The notes: a model not told the origin generated them from the letters alone. 64,000 nucleotides of DNA from Bacteroidales bacterium UBA5536 (GCA_002426795.1 DINQ01000010.1:186001-250000), one strand, 5' to 3'; positions 17,521 through 26,275 are shown, counted from the stretch's first letter. Numbers and translations: made by a program.

Positions 17521-18336
17521 TCAAATAATATCTTTTTTCAATAATTCTTTGATAAGCAAGGTCATTCTTGGAACAGCAGCAGCTGCAGCGTCCAGCACTT
17601 CCTGGTGCGATATTTTCACTATTTTGCCTTTTACACCCAGATCGGATATGACAGAAATGGCAAAAACATTCATGCTCATGTGACGGGCCACAATTACTTC
17701 AGGAACGGTCGACATTCCTACTGCGTCGGCTCCAATGGTATTGATAAAGCCATATTCGGCGGGGGTTTCAAAAGTCGGTCCGGTTACCGCAGCATATACA
17801 CCTTCGTGAACTTTGATGTGGTTTTCTTTGGCAACCTGATGGGCAAGAAGAATTGTTTCGGGATGATAAGCATGACTCATATCAGGAAAACGAGGCCCTA
17901 AGCGATCATCATTTTTGCCGATAAGCGGATTGGGCATCAGGTTGATATGGTCGTTGATGATCATCAAATCACCCACGGAAAAATCCTGGTGAAGCCCACC
18001 GCTTGCATTTGAAACAATCATCAATTGTACTCCAAGCATCTTCATCACACGCACCGGAAAAGTTACAGCTTCCATGCTGTAACCTTCATAAAAGTGAAAA
18101 CGGCCTTGCATGGCAACGATGTTTCGACCACTTAATTTGCCAAAAATAAGGCGTCCCTGATGACCCTGAACGGTAGATACAGGGAAATTGGGAATGGTTT
18201 CGTAAGGTAAGGCAAGTTGGATATCAATTTCGTTTACTAAATTGCCGAGGCCTGTACCCAGGATTATACCAATCTGCGGTTTTTCTTCAATTTTTGACTG
18301 AATGAACGCTACTGTTTGCTGAATTTTTTCGAACAT
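17521..18336 (-). CDS. Purine-nucleoside phosphorylase
   Basis: A 271-residue trimeric-type (PNP-I, inosine/guanosine) purine nucleoside phosphorylase for nucleoside salvage. Motifs include GIILGTGLGNLV (phosphate-binding loop), VSNASGGLHQDFSVGDLMI, GVYAAVTGPTFETPAEY and GADAVGMSTVPEVIVARH. Its 5' end lies within the last 50 bases of lpxK in another frame, and it is followed after 7 bases by lpxH. A nucleotide salvage gene thus sits between two lipid A genes. Coupling to lpxK translation is likely. Confidence 0.94.
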   Translation of the reverse strand: MFEKIQQTVAFIQSKIEEKPQIGIILGTGLGNLVNEIDIQLALPYETIPNFPVSTVQGHQGRLIFGKLSGRNIVAMQGRFHFYEGYSMEAVTFPVRVMKMLGVQLMIVSNASGGLHQDFSVGDLMIINDHINLMPNPLIGKNDDRLGPRFPDMSHAYHPETILLAHQVAKENHIKVHEGVYAAVTGPTFETPAEYGFINTIGADAVGMSTVPEVIVARHMSMNVFAISVISDLGVKGKIVKISHQEVLDAAAAAVPRMTLLIKELLKKDII

Positions 18337-19363
18337 ATTCTATTACCTGTTGATCAAATGTTATACGTTCCTCATCATGAAACCTGACTTCAACAGGTAC
18401 ATAAAAAAAAGGAATGTTCTCGAACAGGCGAAAATACGGAGAATCGATCAAACGCATTGCATCTTTTTCTGTTGTTACAACAATCTTATTCTTTCCCAAC
18501 ACGTTTTCGTACTCATTTACAACACGATAGAGATCTTTTTTTGTAAACGCATGATGATCCGGAAAATCAATAGTGATGAGTTCATTACATCGGCTTCGCA
18601 AGTATTCCTGAAAAGGATAGGGGTTAGCAATTCCACAAAAAAGCACAATAGTCCCAAGATTTCTTGGAATAAAAATTCCGGACTGATGTGAAACGGGTGT
18701 AAAACGACCGTATTGTAAATAGGAAAAGAACAATCGCTGTGTTGGTTCAGGCTGAATGATTTCAGTAAGTCTTCTCCTTGTAAAAGGTGAAAAAACTTTG
18801 GGTGTTTTGGTCACGACAATGATGTCTGCCCTTTTTGCTGCTACCACCACATCGCGCAAATTGCCGGCAGGAAAGAGGTAGTCTTTTGGATACAGGTTAT
18901 GATAGTCGGTAAGTAAAATATTTAAGCCAGCCTTGAGATAGCGGTGCTGAAAAGCATCATCAAGCAGAACCAAATCAGTGTTTGGAGAAGATTTGATCAT
19001 TCTTTTTACGCCTTCAACTCTTTTTTCGCATACAGCAATCTGTGCTTCTTGAAATTTCTTCACATATTGCATCGGCTCGTCTCCAATATGCCTATAGGTC
19101 ATTCCCGGTTCGGCTTGCAGAAATCCCTTTGTTTTTCGGCCATACCCCCGACTCAATATTCCAATTTTGTATTTTGAGGATAAAAGCCTTACAAGGTATT
19201 CTATATGAGGTGTTTTTCCGGTTCCGCCCATAGTCAGGTTACCAACGCAAATGATTGGAAAATCAAATGAAGTCGACTTGATAATCCCCCAATCAAATAA
19301 TTTATGACGGATAAATAATACAAGTTGATACAACAATGACAAGGGAAGTAAAAATATTCTCAT
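18287..19363 (-). CDS. lpxK: Tetraacyldisaccharide 4'-kinase
   Basis: A 358-residue membrane-bound kinase that phosphorylates the 4' position of the lipid A disaccharide precursor. A hydrophobic N-terminal helix (3-18) anchors it to the inner membrane. The P-loop is GNLTMGGTGKT at 41-51, preceded by the family-typical PIICVGN. SRGYGRKTKGF and LVLLDDAFQHRYLK are LpxK signatures. It is the first gene of the lpxK-pnp-lpxH operon, and its 3' end overlaps pnp by 50 bases. Product of the pathway is the outer-leaflet lipid A anchor, consistent with a Gram-negative envelope. Confidence 0.95.
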   Translation of the reverse strand: MRIFLLPLSLLYQLVLFIRHKLFDWGIIKSTSFDFPIICVGNLTMGGTGKTPHIEYLVRLLSSKYKIGILSRGYGRKTKGFLQAEPGMTYRHIGDEPMQYVKKFQEAQIAVCEKRVEGVKRMIKSSPNTDLVLLDDAFQHRYLKAGLNILLTDYHNLYPKDYLFPAGNLRDVVVAAKRADIIVVTKTPKVFSPFTRRRLTEIIQPEPTQRLFFSYLQYGRFTPVSHQSGIFIPRNLGTIVLFCGIANPYPFQEYLRSRCNELITIDFPDHHAFTKKDLYRVVNEYENVLGKNKIVVTTEKDAMRLIDSPYFRLFENIPFFYVPVEVRFHDEERITFDQQVIEYVRKNSANSSVHSVKN

Positions 19364-19443
19364 ACTTCAAATTGGAGAGCTATCGTAAGTAATTTCCTTT
19401 TTCCAAGTATAACAACCAAAAATGGGTGATTTACTGATGTATT

Positions 19444-19451
19444 CAAATATA
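19444..19451 (-). promoter_or_regulatory. Possible lpxK promoter -7 box (TATATTTG)
   Basis: TATATTTG on the minus strand fits TAnnTTTG, 80 bases upstream of lpxK. No well-spaced -33 element was found, so support is weak. Confidence 0.35.
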
Positions 19452-19597
19452 CAAATTTTTACGCAATATTTTATATATTCGTTTCATCAAAAGCGAAATA
19501 ATCCTGTTTTTTTTGGTTTAACAACGCCAGCTGGTGTTGATTAATTCATTGAAATCAATTCTATTGAATGAATAACTAGTTGAAAATTAAATAAAAC

Positions 19598-20707
19598 ATG
19601 AATATAAAAATTAATGATTTATTAAAATCAATCACAGACGAAGCACCACTTTCACTGCAGGAATCTTATGATAATTCAGGCTTGATTGTAGGCGATCCCG
19701 AGTCTGTTATAACAAAGGTTTTACTCTCAATTGATATAACGTTTGAGGTGATTGCTGAGGCGGTTGAGAAAAAATGTGATCTGATTATTTCACATCACCC
19801 ACTGATTTTCAAAGGAATTAAAAAACTGACGCCATCCGATCCGGTTTCACGAATAGTGATAGAAGCTGTTCAAAACAGAATCGCCATAGCCGCTATGCAT
19901 ACCAACCTCGATAACTATCAGTTTGGGGTTAATTACCAAATGGCAAAAAAAATCGGTCTCGAGCGGTTTAAAGTACTTCAACCGATTTCAAACTCTTTGC
20001 GTAAGCTGGTTGTTTTTTGCCCAAAATCTGAGGCAGAAAAGGTGAGGAATGCGATTTTTCATGCAGGAGGAGGACATATTGGTAACTATGACCAATGCAG
20101 TTTTAATGCTGAAGGTCTTGGAAGTTTCAGGGGAAATGACCAAACGAATCCATTTCTTGGCACAATAGGCGAGTTGCATTTCGAACAGGAATTACGAATT
20201 GAAACAGTGGTGCCTTCGCATCTGGTGCCAAAAGTGGTTACAGCAATGCTCGAAGCGCATCCATATGAAGAAGTGGCTTATGATATTATTGCGCTCGAGA
20301 ATAAGTATGATGGTGTTGGTTCGGGAATGATCGGTTTTTTGCCTCAGCCAATGCACCCATTAGATTTTCTGGATATGATTGCTGAGAAACTTGAAGCTGA
20401 TGTACTCAGGCATAGTCAAATTTTGAATAAAAAAATCAGCAAAGTAGCTATATGTGGAGGATCAGGATCGTTTCTGCTTCATCAGGCAAAAATGGCTGCT
20501 GCCGATGCATTCGTAACAGCAGATGTGAAATACCACGATTTTTTTGATGCTGATCAAAAGTTGCTTTTTATTGATGCCGGGCATTTTGAAACTGAACAAT
20601 TTACGAAAGAATTAATCGCTGAGATGATTCAAAAAAAATTTCCTACCTTTGCCGTCCTGAAATCGGAGGTGAAAACCAACGCTGTTCAGTATCACTTCAA
20701 AAAATAA
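19598..20707 (+). CDS. Nif3-like dinuclear metal center protein (DUF34, GTP cyclohydrolase I type 2-like)
   Basis: A 369-residue protein of the Nif3/YbgI family. The two conserved halves with metal-ligand histidines are visible: DLIISHHPLIFKGIKKL and AAMHTNLDNYQFGVN in the N-terminal half, and FLLHQAKMAAADAFVTADVKYHDF with FIDAGHFETEQF in the C-terminal half. Between them (about 130-230) is the PII/CutA-like insertion typical of the longer form found in Bacteroidota and Firmicutes (VVPSHLVPKVVTAMLEAHPYEE). The biochemical function of the family is not settled. It is followed after 12 bases by a zinc-ribbon protein gene, a frequent partner. Confidence 0.93.
   Translation: MNIKINDLLKSITDEAPLSLQESYDNSGLIVGDPESVITKVLLSIDITFEVIAEAVEKKCDLIISHHPLIFKGIKKLTPSDPVSRIVIEAVQNRIAIAAMHTNLDNYQFGVNYQMAKKIGLERFKVLQPISNSLRKLVVFCPKSEAEKVRNAIFHAGGGHIGNYDQCSFNAEGLGSFRGNDQTNPFLGTIGELHFEQELRIETVVPSHLVPKVVTAMLEAHPYEEVAYDIIALENKYDGVGSGMIGFLPQPMHPLDFLDMIAEKLEADVLRHSQILNKKISKVAICGGSGSFLLHQAKMAAADAFVTADVKYHDFFDADQKLLFIDAGHFETEQFTKELIAEMIQKKFPTFAVLKSEVKTNAVQYHFKK
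20644..20651 (+). promoter_or_regulatory. Possible internal promoter box (TACCTTTG) before the zinc-ribbon gene
   Basis: TACCTTTG inside the end of the Nif3-family gene, 68 bases before the next ATG. It may be a secondary promoter or simply coding sequence (Pro-Thr-Phe-Ala). Confidence 0.25.
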
Positions 20708-20719
20708 TATTTCAATCAT

Positions 20720-21523
20720 ATGGCAGTGGAAAAGCAAGCTGATAAACTGAAAACAAGCGCTCAGGCAAATGCTGAAGAGCTTTCAGAAGTAAGTGTTGAA
20801 CAAAAACTCGTTGCACTGTATACCTTGCAACAAATTGATTCACAAGTTGACCGGATCAGAATTATTCGTGGAGAGCTTCCGCTTGAGGTGCAGGACCTCG
20901 AAGATGAGATTGCTGGACTCGAAACACGCGTTGAGAATCTGGAAAACGAAACCAACGACCTCAATGGTGCAATTGCCGAGAAAAAACAGGCTATCAAAGA
21001 CAGCAACACGCTGATCAAGCGCTACGAAGAGCAACAACAAAATGTAAGAAATAACCGCGAGTATGATTCGCTTTCGAAAGAAATCGAATTTCAGACACTC
21101 GAGATTCAGTTGTCAGAAAAGCGAATTCGTGAATACACCCAGAAGCTGGAAGAAGTTGGTGAACAAATCGCAACAGCCAAAGCCAGACTTGTTGAAAGAA
21201 GCGCTGATCTGGACGTTAAAAAATCTGAACTCCAGTCAATTATTGACGAAACAGAAAAAGAAGAGCAGGAATTGGTCAATACTTCCAAAACAAATGAGAA
21301 GCTCATCGAAGACCGTCTGTTGATCGCCTACAAAAGAATACGTTCCAATGCCAGAAATGGATTGGCAGTTGTTCAAATTGAGCGTGATGCTTGTGGTGGT
21401 TGTTTCAACAAAATACCACCGCAGCACCAGTTAGACATCCGTATGCACAAAAAGATCATTGTTTGCGAGTATTGTGGACGTATTTTGGTAGATCATGAAA
21501 TTGCTGAAAAATACAAGATCTAA
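20720..21523 (+). CDS. Coiled-coil zinc-ribbon protein (COG1579 family)
   Basis: A 267-residue protein made of a long antiparallel coiled coil (about 25-200, rich in Glu, Lys and Gln heptads) and a C-terminal C4 zinc ribbon. The zinc ribbon has ligands in CGGCFNKIP and CEYCGRILVDHE. The family is thought to bind nucleic acids or act in RNA/replication-related processes, but no firm function is established. It is co-transcribed with the Nif3-family gene upstream (12-base gap), and the pair ends at the terminator at 21547-21576. Confidence 0.9.
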   Translation: MAVEKQADKLKTSAQANAEELSEVSVEQKLVALYTLQQIDSQVDRIRIIRGELPLEVQDLEDEIAGLETRVENLENETNDLNGAIAEKKQAIKDSNTLIKRYEEQQQNVRNNREYDSLSKEIEFQTLEIQLSEKRIREYTQKLEEVGEQIATAKARLVERSADLDVKKSELQSIIDETEKEEQELVNTSKTNEKLIEDRLLIAYKRIRSNARNGLAVVQIERDACGGCFNKIPPQHQLDIRMHKKIIVCEYCGRILVDHEIAEKYKI

Positions 21524-21546
21524 TCGAAAATTCGGTTGAGTATAAC

Positions 21547-21576
21547 AAAAGGGAGCATTGATGATGTTCCCTTTTT
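21547..21576 (+). terminator. Terminator of the Nif3/zinc-ribbon operon
   Basis: AAAAGGGAGCAT pairs with ATGTTCCCTTTT (one G-T pair) around a short loop, followed by T residues, starting 23 bases after the stop codon. Confidence 0.8.
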
Positions 21577-21622
21577 GTATTTTTAGCATTCAAATCCGCG
21601 ACCAAAACAGCCAAAGCTTCCC

Positions 21623-23110
21623 ATGAAAAGACTACTGTTTGTTATTCTCTTACTGGCCATTTCGCACTTTGCGCTGGCAGATAGTTTTGTGTTTAACAAG
21701 CAGTGCAGGCAGGCTTACCAACATATTATTGCCTTGCGTTTCAATGATGGAGAGGTCTTGTTAAAGGCAGAAGTTCATCAAAACCCAGGAAATGCCTGTC
21801 CTGAACTCCTCTATAACTACATCGATTTTTTAAAGCTTTTTATCAGTGAAGATGCTGATTTGTTTGATCAACTTGAGCCAAACCGGAAAAACAGAATAAA
21901 GCGGCTGGAACGCCTGGATGATAGCGACCCCTACAAACGCATTGCCATTGCTGCAATACAGATGCAGTGGGCATTTGTCAGGCTGAAGTTTGGCGAGCAA
22001 TATACGACAGCTGCCCTCGATATTTACCGTTCGTTTTTGTTGATTGATGAAAACACAGTTCTTTTCCCTGATTTTCAGCCAAATCTACTCAGCAATGGTA
22101 TTATGCATGCCATGGTGGGCGCCGTTCCACCGCGATTTCTGTGGATGTTAAAACTGGTCTCTCTCAGTGGCACCATACAACAGGGTAGAAGCGAACTTTA
22201 CCAATTGCTTGCGCTCACTGAGAAAGATCCTTCAATGGCATATTTGCGCGACGAGACTTTGTTCTATTTGAGCTTTATTGAGTTAAACCTTCAATTGGAT
22301 CTGGGGAATGCCACAAAGTTGTTACAGCAGTTTAAGCCGGAAGATAGCAAAAACGAGCTATTGGTTTTTGCCCAAGCCTCCATACAAATGCGTGTTGGAA
22401 AGAATGATGAAGCACTTCAATTGCTCAGAAATACACAAAATATTCCAAACACATTTCCATTCGACTATCTATATTATTTGCAGGCAGAATCCATGCTTAG
22501 AAAATTGGATTTAAACGCTTCAGGGGAATACATGAAATTCCTTCAAAAATACAAGGGGCATAACTATCGTGCCGATGCTATTCGTAAAATGTCATGGGTC
22601 AATGCTTTACAATCAGATACTGCGGGTTATTTCGATATGATGAAATTGGTTGCCATGCAGGATGTTGGTCAGGTGGATGCGGACAAACAGGCCAAAAGGG
22701 AAGCGAAGACGAAAGCTTTTCCAAATATTTTATTGTTAAAGGCAAGGCTACTTTTTGATGGAGGGTATTACATGCAGTCTGCTCAATTACTGGTTGATAC
22801 CATCGATAGCCGATTCAATCCAACTGAAAAAATTGAATATATCTATCGCAAAGGTAGAATAGCACATGCACAGCAGAAATATCAGGATGCACTCAGGTAT
22901 TACGACCTGGCTTTAAGTCAGGGGAGATCAAATCCCGCCTATTATGCGGCAAATGCTGCTCTTAAATCTGGTGAAATTTATGAAACGCTGCATGATTCCG
23001 TGATGGCTGAAAAGTATTTTCGACTTTGTATGGATATTGAACCCGATGAATACAGTAACAGTATTCACCAAAAAGCGCAGGCCGGTTTAGATCGCCTGGG
23101 GAAAAAATAA
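21623..23110 (+). CDS. Secreted TPR protein, possibly TTC39/Iml2-like
   Basis: A 495-residue protein with a cleavable signal peptide (MKRLLFVILLLAISHFALA), so it is periplasmic or outer-membrane associated. The mature part is helical with degenerate TPR-like repeats. The clearest are near the C-terminus, about 395-480 (YIYRKGRIAHAQQKYQDALRYY and AALKSGEIYETL regions). Residues 169-183 (PPRFLWMLKLVSLSG), followed by a glycine and a hydrophobic helix, recall the conserved segment of eukaryotic TTC39/Iml2 proteins; this is a resemblance seen by eye, not a proven match. It is a single gene between two convergent or tandem terminated units. No enzymatic motif was seen. A scaffold role in the envelope is plausible. 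Confidence 0.7.
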   Translation: MKRLLFVILLLAISHFALADSFVFNKQCRQAYQHIIALRFNDGEVLLKAEVHQNPGNACPELLYNYIDFLKLFISEDADLFDQLEPNRKNRIKRLERLDDSDPYKRIAIAAIQMQWAFVRLKFGEQYTTAALDIYRSFLLIDENTVLFPDFQPNLLSNGIMHAMVGAVPPRFLWMLKLVSLSGTIQQGRSELYQLLALTEKDPSMAYLRDETLFYLSFIELNLQLDLGNATKLLQQFKPEDSKNELLVFAQASIQMRVGKNDEALQLLRNTQNIPNTFPFDYLYYLQAESMLRKLDLNASGEYMKFLQKYKGHNYRADAIRKMSWVNALQSDTAGYFDMMKLVAMQDVGQVDADKQAKREAKTKAFPNILLLKARLLFDGGYYMQSAQLLVDTIDSRFNPTEKIEYIYRKGRIAHAQQKYQDALRYYDLALSQGRSNPAYYAANAALKSGEIYETLHDSVMAEKYFRLCMDIEPDEYSNSIHQKAQAGLDRLGKK

Positions 23111-23167
23111 AGGTGCACCAAGTTGATGCACCCTTACCATAAGTGAGTGTATTGGGAAAAAATCAAA

Positions 23168-24634
23168 CTAAAATCTAAATCTTGTTGTCAAAACAATGTT
23201 GCTTGTTGTAATTGTTTGATTTGTCGGATTTGTGGTGAAATTGGGAGAAGAATACAAATAATATTCGCGATTGCTTTGTCCGTGAACATAGGCCAGATCG
23301 AGACTGAAATTGCGTTCACTGTACCCAAGACCAAAAGAATAGGATGTATATTTTTCGTCGTTTATTTGGTCTTTGTATGGACTTCCATACAATGAATAAC
23401 CACCTCTGAAGTTAAAATTATTGTATCGCCACTCAGTACCAATACGCAGATTGGTAGTGCTTGTATAAGAGCTTCTGATGACATCATTTTCGCTGGCAAA
23501 AGTGTAATCTTGTGCGCGCAGTCTTGCACTTGAGTAGTCAACATATTCGTAATCAGCACTCATACTTCCGTATTTGCCAATGATGAAGGCGACGCTTCCG
23601 ATTGCTCTCAGCGGAGTTGAAATATCATATTCGTATTCTCCAAGCGGAGAGTCTTTGCGGTTATAATCTGGTCCGAGTGTTGCATCAATACTCGTATACC
23701 AGGTATCTTTCAGTCCGTAAAAGAGCGTTGGTGTGTGGAAAGCAGCACCGACACGAAGCCAGTCGAGCGGCCAGGCAATAACACCCAGCTTCAGGTTGAT
23801 TCCCCAACCTTTTGTTTCAAGGTTTTCTTTGTAATTCCAGTTGTCAAAGCCGGGAATAGACCCATCCGGATCTGACTCAGTGTAAGTCGATTCTTTAAAA
23901 TAGCGCACATAGGGCATCCCCAGTGTTGCACCAACAAACAATACATCATTGAGGTTTGCGCTACCTGAAAATACCCATTCGTTCATTGAGCCCCATGTTT
24001 TTACCAATTCCTGTTGCAAAATGCCACCTTGTGGCACAGGACTGGTGTAAACCAGATACCCATCGTTGTCACGAATGGTGTCAAGCAAATAAACGTACCA
24101 GGCCGGATATAGATCAAAAGGGTATTGACTTTCAATGTCTTGCGGATTTACGTTCCAAACTTCATCCAGATAAACATCCACCCGTGAATGATCCGGATTG
24201 TTTCCCCTGATCATCATTCTGTTGTTAAAATTATTTACCCGGTTCATCCCGAACGCAAACTGATAATATTTCCATGGTGCCGATGTGCTCCCTTCAGGCA
24301 CTGCTGTTGTAAGCACAAAACCCAGGTTGCTCAGTGCAAAATTGGCACGTGAATCATCAGCAAATGTGCCGTTATAAGTTGATTCGGTTTTGCTGCTAAA
24401 CAGTTCTGGTGTTAAACTAAACTCTGAGCTACGATACAACCCCAGTCCGGCCGGATTGGTGCTGATCGAAGAAAAATCGGCACCCAAAGCACCAAAAGCT
24501 CCACCCATAGCCATGCTTCTGGCTGTTCCCTGGTAAAACTGCTGAGAATAACGCAGGGCGTCTGATTCATTTTGGGCTTGTGTCATCTGAGATAGTCCCA
24601 GTAGCAATGCACAAACGATTACTATCTTTTTCAT
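23168..24634 (-). CDS. Outer membrane beta-barrel protein (OmpP1/FadL/PorV-like superfamily)
   Basis: A 488-residue outer membrane protein. A signal peptide (MKKIVIVCALLLGLSQMTQAQ) is followed by ARSMAMGGAFGALGADFSS and the STNPAGLG hallmark of the FadL/OmpP1/PorV superfamily, in which the N-terminal hatch precedes a 14-strand barrel. Many alternating amphipathic strands end with a terminal aromatic residue (VLTTRFRF). FadL-type barrels take up hydrophobic compounds, while PorV-type barrels serve type IX secretion. Here the substrate is unknown. The start is the ATG at 24634, since the upstream in-frame TTG would give an implausible leader. It follows the Tyr/Gly-rich lipoprotein gene on the same strand, separated by a hairpin. 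Confidence 0.85.
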   Translation of the reverse strand: MKKIVIVCALLLGLSQMTQAQNESDALRYSQQFYQGTARSMAMGGAFGALGADFSSISTNPAGLGLYRSSEFSLTPELFSSKTESTYNGTFADDSRANFALSNLGFVLTTAVPEGSTSAPWKYYQFAFGMNRVNNFNNRMMIRGNNPDHSRVDVYLDEVWNVNPQDIESQYPFDLYPAWYVYLLDTIRDNDGYLVYTSPVPQGGILQQELVKTWGSMNEWVFSGSANLNDVLFVGATLGMPYVRYFKESTYTESDPDGSIPGFDNWNYKENLETKGWGINLKLGVIAWPLDWLRVGAAFHTPTLFYGLKDTWYTSIDATLGPDYNRKDSPLGEYEYDISTPLRAIGSVAFIIGKYGSMSADYEYVDYSSARLRAQDYTFASENDVIRSSYTSTTNLRIGTEWRYNNFNFRGGYSLYGSPYKDQINDEKYTSYSFGLGYSERNFSLDLAYVHGQSNREYYLYSSPNFTTNPTNQTITTSNIVLTTRFRF

Positions 24635-24664
24635 GTTAATTCTTTTTTGTTTTGACAATGAAAA

Positions 24665-24703
24665 CCCCTTGTATTCAATACTATTGATACATAAAACAAG
24701 GGG
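24665..24703 (-). terminator. Terminator-like hairpin between the lipoprotein and the beta-barrel gene
   Basis: CCCCTTGT (24665-24672) pairs with ACAAGGGG (24696-24703) around a long, partly self-complementary loop. On the minus strand it is followed by TTTTC only, so termination may be partial. It lies 30 bases after the lipoprotein stop. Confidence 0.5.
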
Positions 24704-24733
24704 CTGAATGATTTTTTCTGGTTAACAAACCGA

Positions 24734-26218
24734 TTACCTGCGACCACCTCTTGAGCTTCCCGATGATGACGAGCTACTTCCGCGGCTTGAACCTGAAGAA
24801 GAGCTGCCAGACGATGAACTCCTTGAAGGAGCACTATAACTCCCGGAAGAAGATCTGGTAGTACTGCGTGATGGTGTTGAATAACTTCTGGTAGAGTTAC
24901 TCCTTGAAGGCGTTACTGTTGTACTGTTAGACCGTGAAGGAGCAGGCTGTGTTCTTACGTTGTTCGATCTTGACGAATTAACATTCGTGTTTCTTGTTTC
25001 CCGCTGAGGACGCACATATTCTGAGCTAGATCTGGGCTGTTTGTCACTGGGCGAAGTATAAGTTTTTGGTCTTTCGTAGCGTTGCTCGCGTGCTGCGGGC
25101 TCTTGCCTGCTCTGCGTAGGGCGTTCGTAACGTGAACGAAATTCACTCACCTTTTCTGTTGCCGAAGGTCTTGTTTCCTGATTATTCGTGTTTGGACGAG
25201 AAAACCTGTCGTTATTTGCAGGGCGCTCACTACGAACTTCATTGTTTGATGAGGGACGAACGGCTCTTTCGGTATTCTGTCCTCTGGCTGACTGTCCTCT
25301 GTCTGTAGCAGTGGCATTGTCGCGTCCGGTGACTGGTGATGTTTTTTCAATTGCACCACCTCCGGCACTGCTTGAGCGAGCACCACGGCCGCTTACATAG
25401 CTATCTTTCTCTGTGTCGTCGCCACTGCGGTATCCGCGGTTGCTTCCACTTGGGTTGGTGGTACTGCCACCAATGCTGCTGCGGTGTCCATAATATCTGT
25501 ATGAGCCGCGGTCGCGATTGTTTCCGTACCATCCGTATCCGCCACCACTGTAGTAGCCGTCATAAAAGCCATTCCAGTAGCCATGGTTATATCCGCTGTA
25601 ATATGATCCGCCCCAACCCCAACTTGGTCCCCAGGCATACCATGGATCGTAGAAAAAAGGATCATAGTATCTCCATGAACTATAATATGGACGATAAGGG
25701 TTGTATCCATAATAGTAGGGTGAACCGTAGCTCAGGCCGAAAGACCATCCCCATGGATAGCCAAAGCCGAAAGAAACATTGGTGTTTACGCAGTCATAGC
25801 ATCCTGTGTTGTAGGCATCGTAATAGCCAAAATTGGATGAAGAGCTGCTTCCAAACCGCCTGATTCTGTTGGCGTATTCACCATCATAGTAGGTTTCTGT
25901 GGTGGTATAGGTTGTGCCGTCGGTTTCAGTAACTGTTTCGCTGGTTTGGTAAACAGGTTCTGCACTACTTTGTTGCACATTGGCTGCAGCGTCATCCTGG
26001 TAGTAAGCCTGATAATCGTAATCAGTGTTGCTACTCACTGCTTCGGCTGTGTATGTTTTAGCCGGAGCGGTTGCCAGTCCAGATTCATTTTGGCTGACAG
26101 CTGGCGTATTGCCGCCACGTCTCGAGTAGTAAACGTCATCATAAACGGCGCTGCTGGTGGAGCAGGCAGTTGCACCAAAGAGCAGTGCGATGAAGATGAT
26201 AGCATTGAAAGTTTTCAT
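24734..26218 (-). CDS. Low-complexity lipoprotein: Tyr/Gly/Trp-rich core with a Ser/Arg-rich tail
   Basis: A 494-residue lipoprotein: signal sequence MKTFNAIIFIALLFGATAC with the lipidated Cys at 19. After an acidic/Thr-rich segment containing Tyr-rich stretches (about 20-140) comes an aromatic Tyr/Gly/Trp/Pro-rich core (about 140-260). From about 270 to the end is a disordered Ser/Arg/Asn-rich tail with repeated PSRSNST-like units, finishing in runs of Ser, Gly and Arg. It is probably anchored in a membrane, with the basic tail free to bind polymers or cell-wall or surface material; this is inference. Database hits to unrelated low-complexity proteins would be misleading. It is preceded by an unusually good Shine-Dalgarno sequence and is divergent from proS. 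The start at 26218 is fixed by the lipobox. Confidence 0.8.
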   Translation of the reverse strand: MKTFNAIIFIALLFGATACSTSSAVYDDVYYSRRGGNTPAVSQNESGLATAPAKTYTAEAVSSNTDYDYQAYYQDDAAANVQQSSAEPVYQTSETVTETDGTTYTTTETYYDGEYANRIRRFGSSSSSNFGYYDAYNTGCYDCVNTNVSFGFGYPWGWSFGLSYGSPYYYGYNPYRPYYSSWRYYDPFFYDPWYAWGPSWGWGGSYYSGYNHGYWNGFYDGYYSGGGYGWYGNNRDRGSYRYYGHRSSIGGSTTNPSGSNRGYRSGDDTEKDSYVSGRGARSSSAGGGAIEKTSPVTGRDNATATDRGQSARGQNTERAVRPSSNNEVRSERPANNDRFSRPNTNNQETRPSATEKVSEFRSRYERPTQSRQEPAAREQRYERPKTYTSPSDKQPRSSSEYVRPQRETRNTNVNSSRSNNVRTQPAPSRSNSTTVTPSRSNSTRSYSTPSRSTTRSSSGSYSAPSRSSSSGSSSSGSSRGSSSSSSGSSRGGRR

Positions 26219-26225
26219 TTTATGG

Positions 26226-26232
26226 TCCTCCT
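26226..26232 (-). promoter_or_regulatory. Strong Shine-Dalgarno site (AGGAGGA) of the low-complexity lipoprotein
   Basis: AGGAGGA on the minus strand lies 7 bases before the ATG at 26218. Most genes in this window show no such site, as is usual for Bacteroidota, so this one stands out and confirms the start. Confidence 0.7.
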
Positions 26233-26243
26233 GTGGCTTTATG

Positions 26244-26275
26244 TTGAATCCTCGCATGGATTTTTACTAATTTTG
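26244..26275 (+). promoter_or_regulatory. proS promoter (TTG - 21 bases - TAATTTTG)
   Basis: TTG at 26244-26246 and TAATTTTG at 26268-26275, spaced by 21 bases, match the Bacteroidota -33/-7 arrangement. The predicted leader of proS is about 36 nucleotides. Confidence 0.7.

Noticed and set aside
25336..25863. A 175-codon plus-strand open frame rich in Arg, Cys, His and Ser
   Set aside because: It is antisense to the low-complexity lipoprotein. Skewed composition of that gene leaves long open frames in other registers, and the translation has no recognisable domain or start context.
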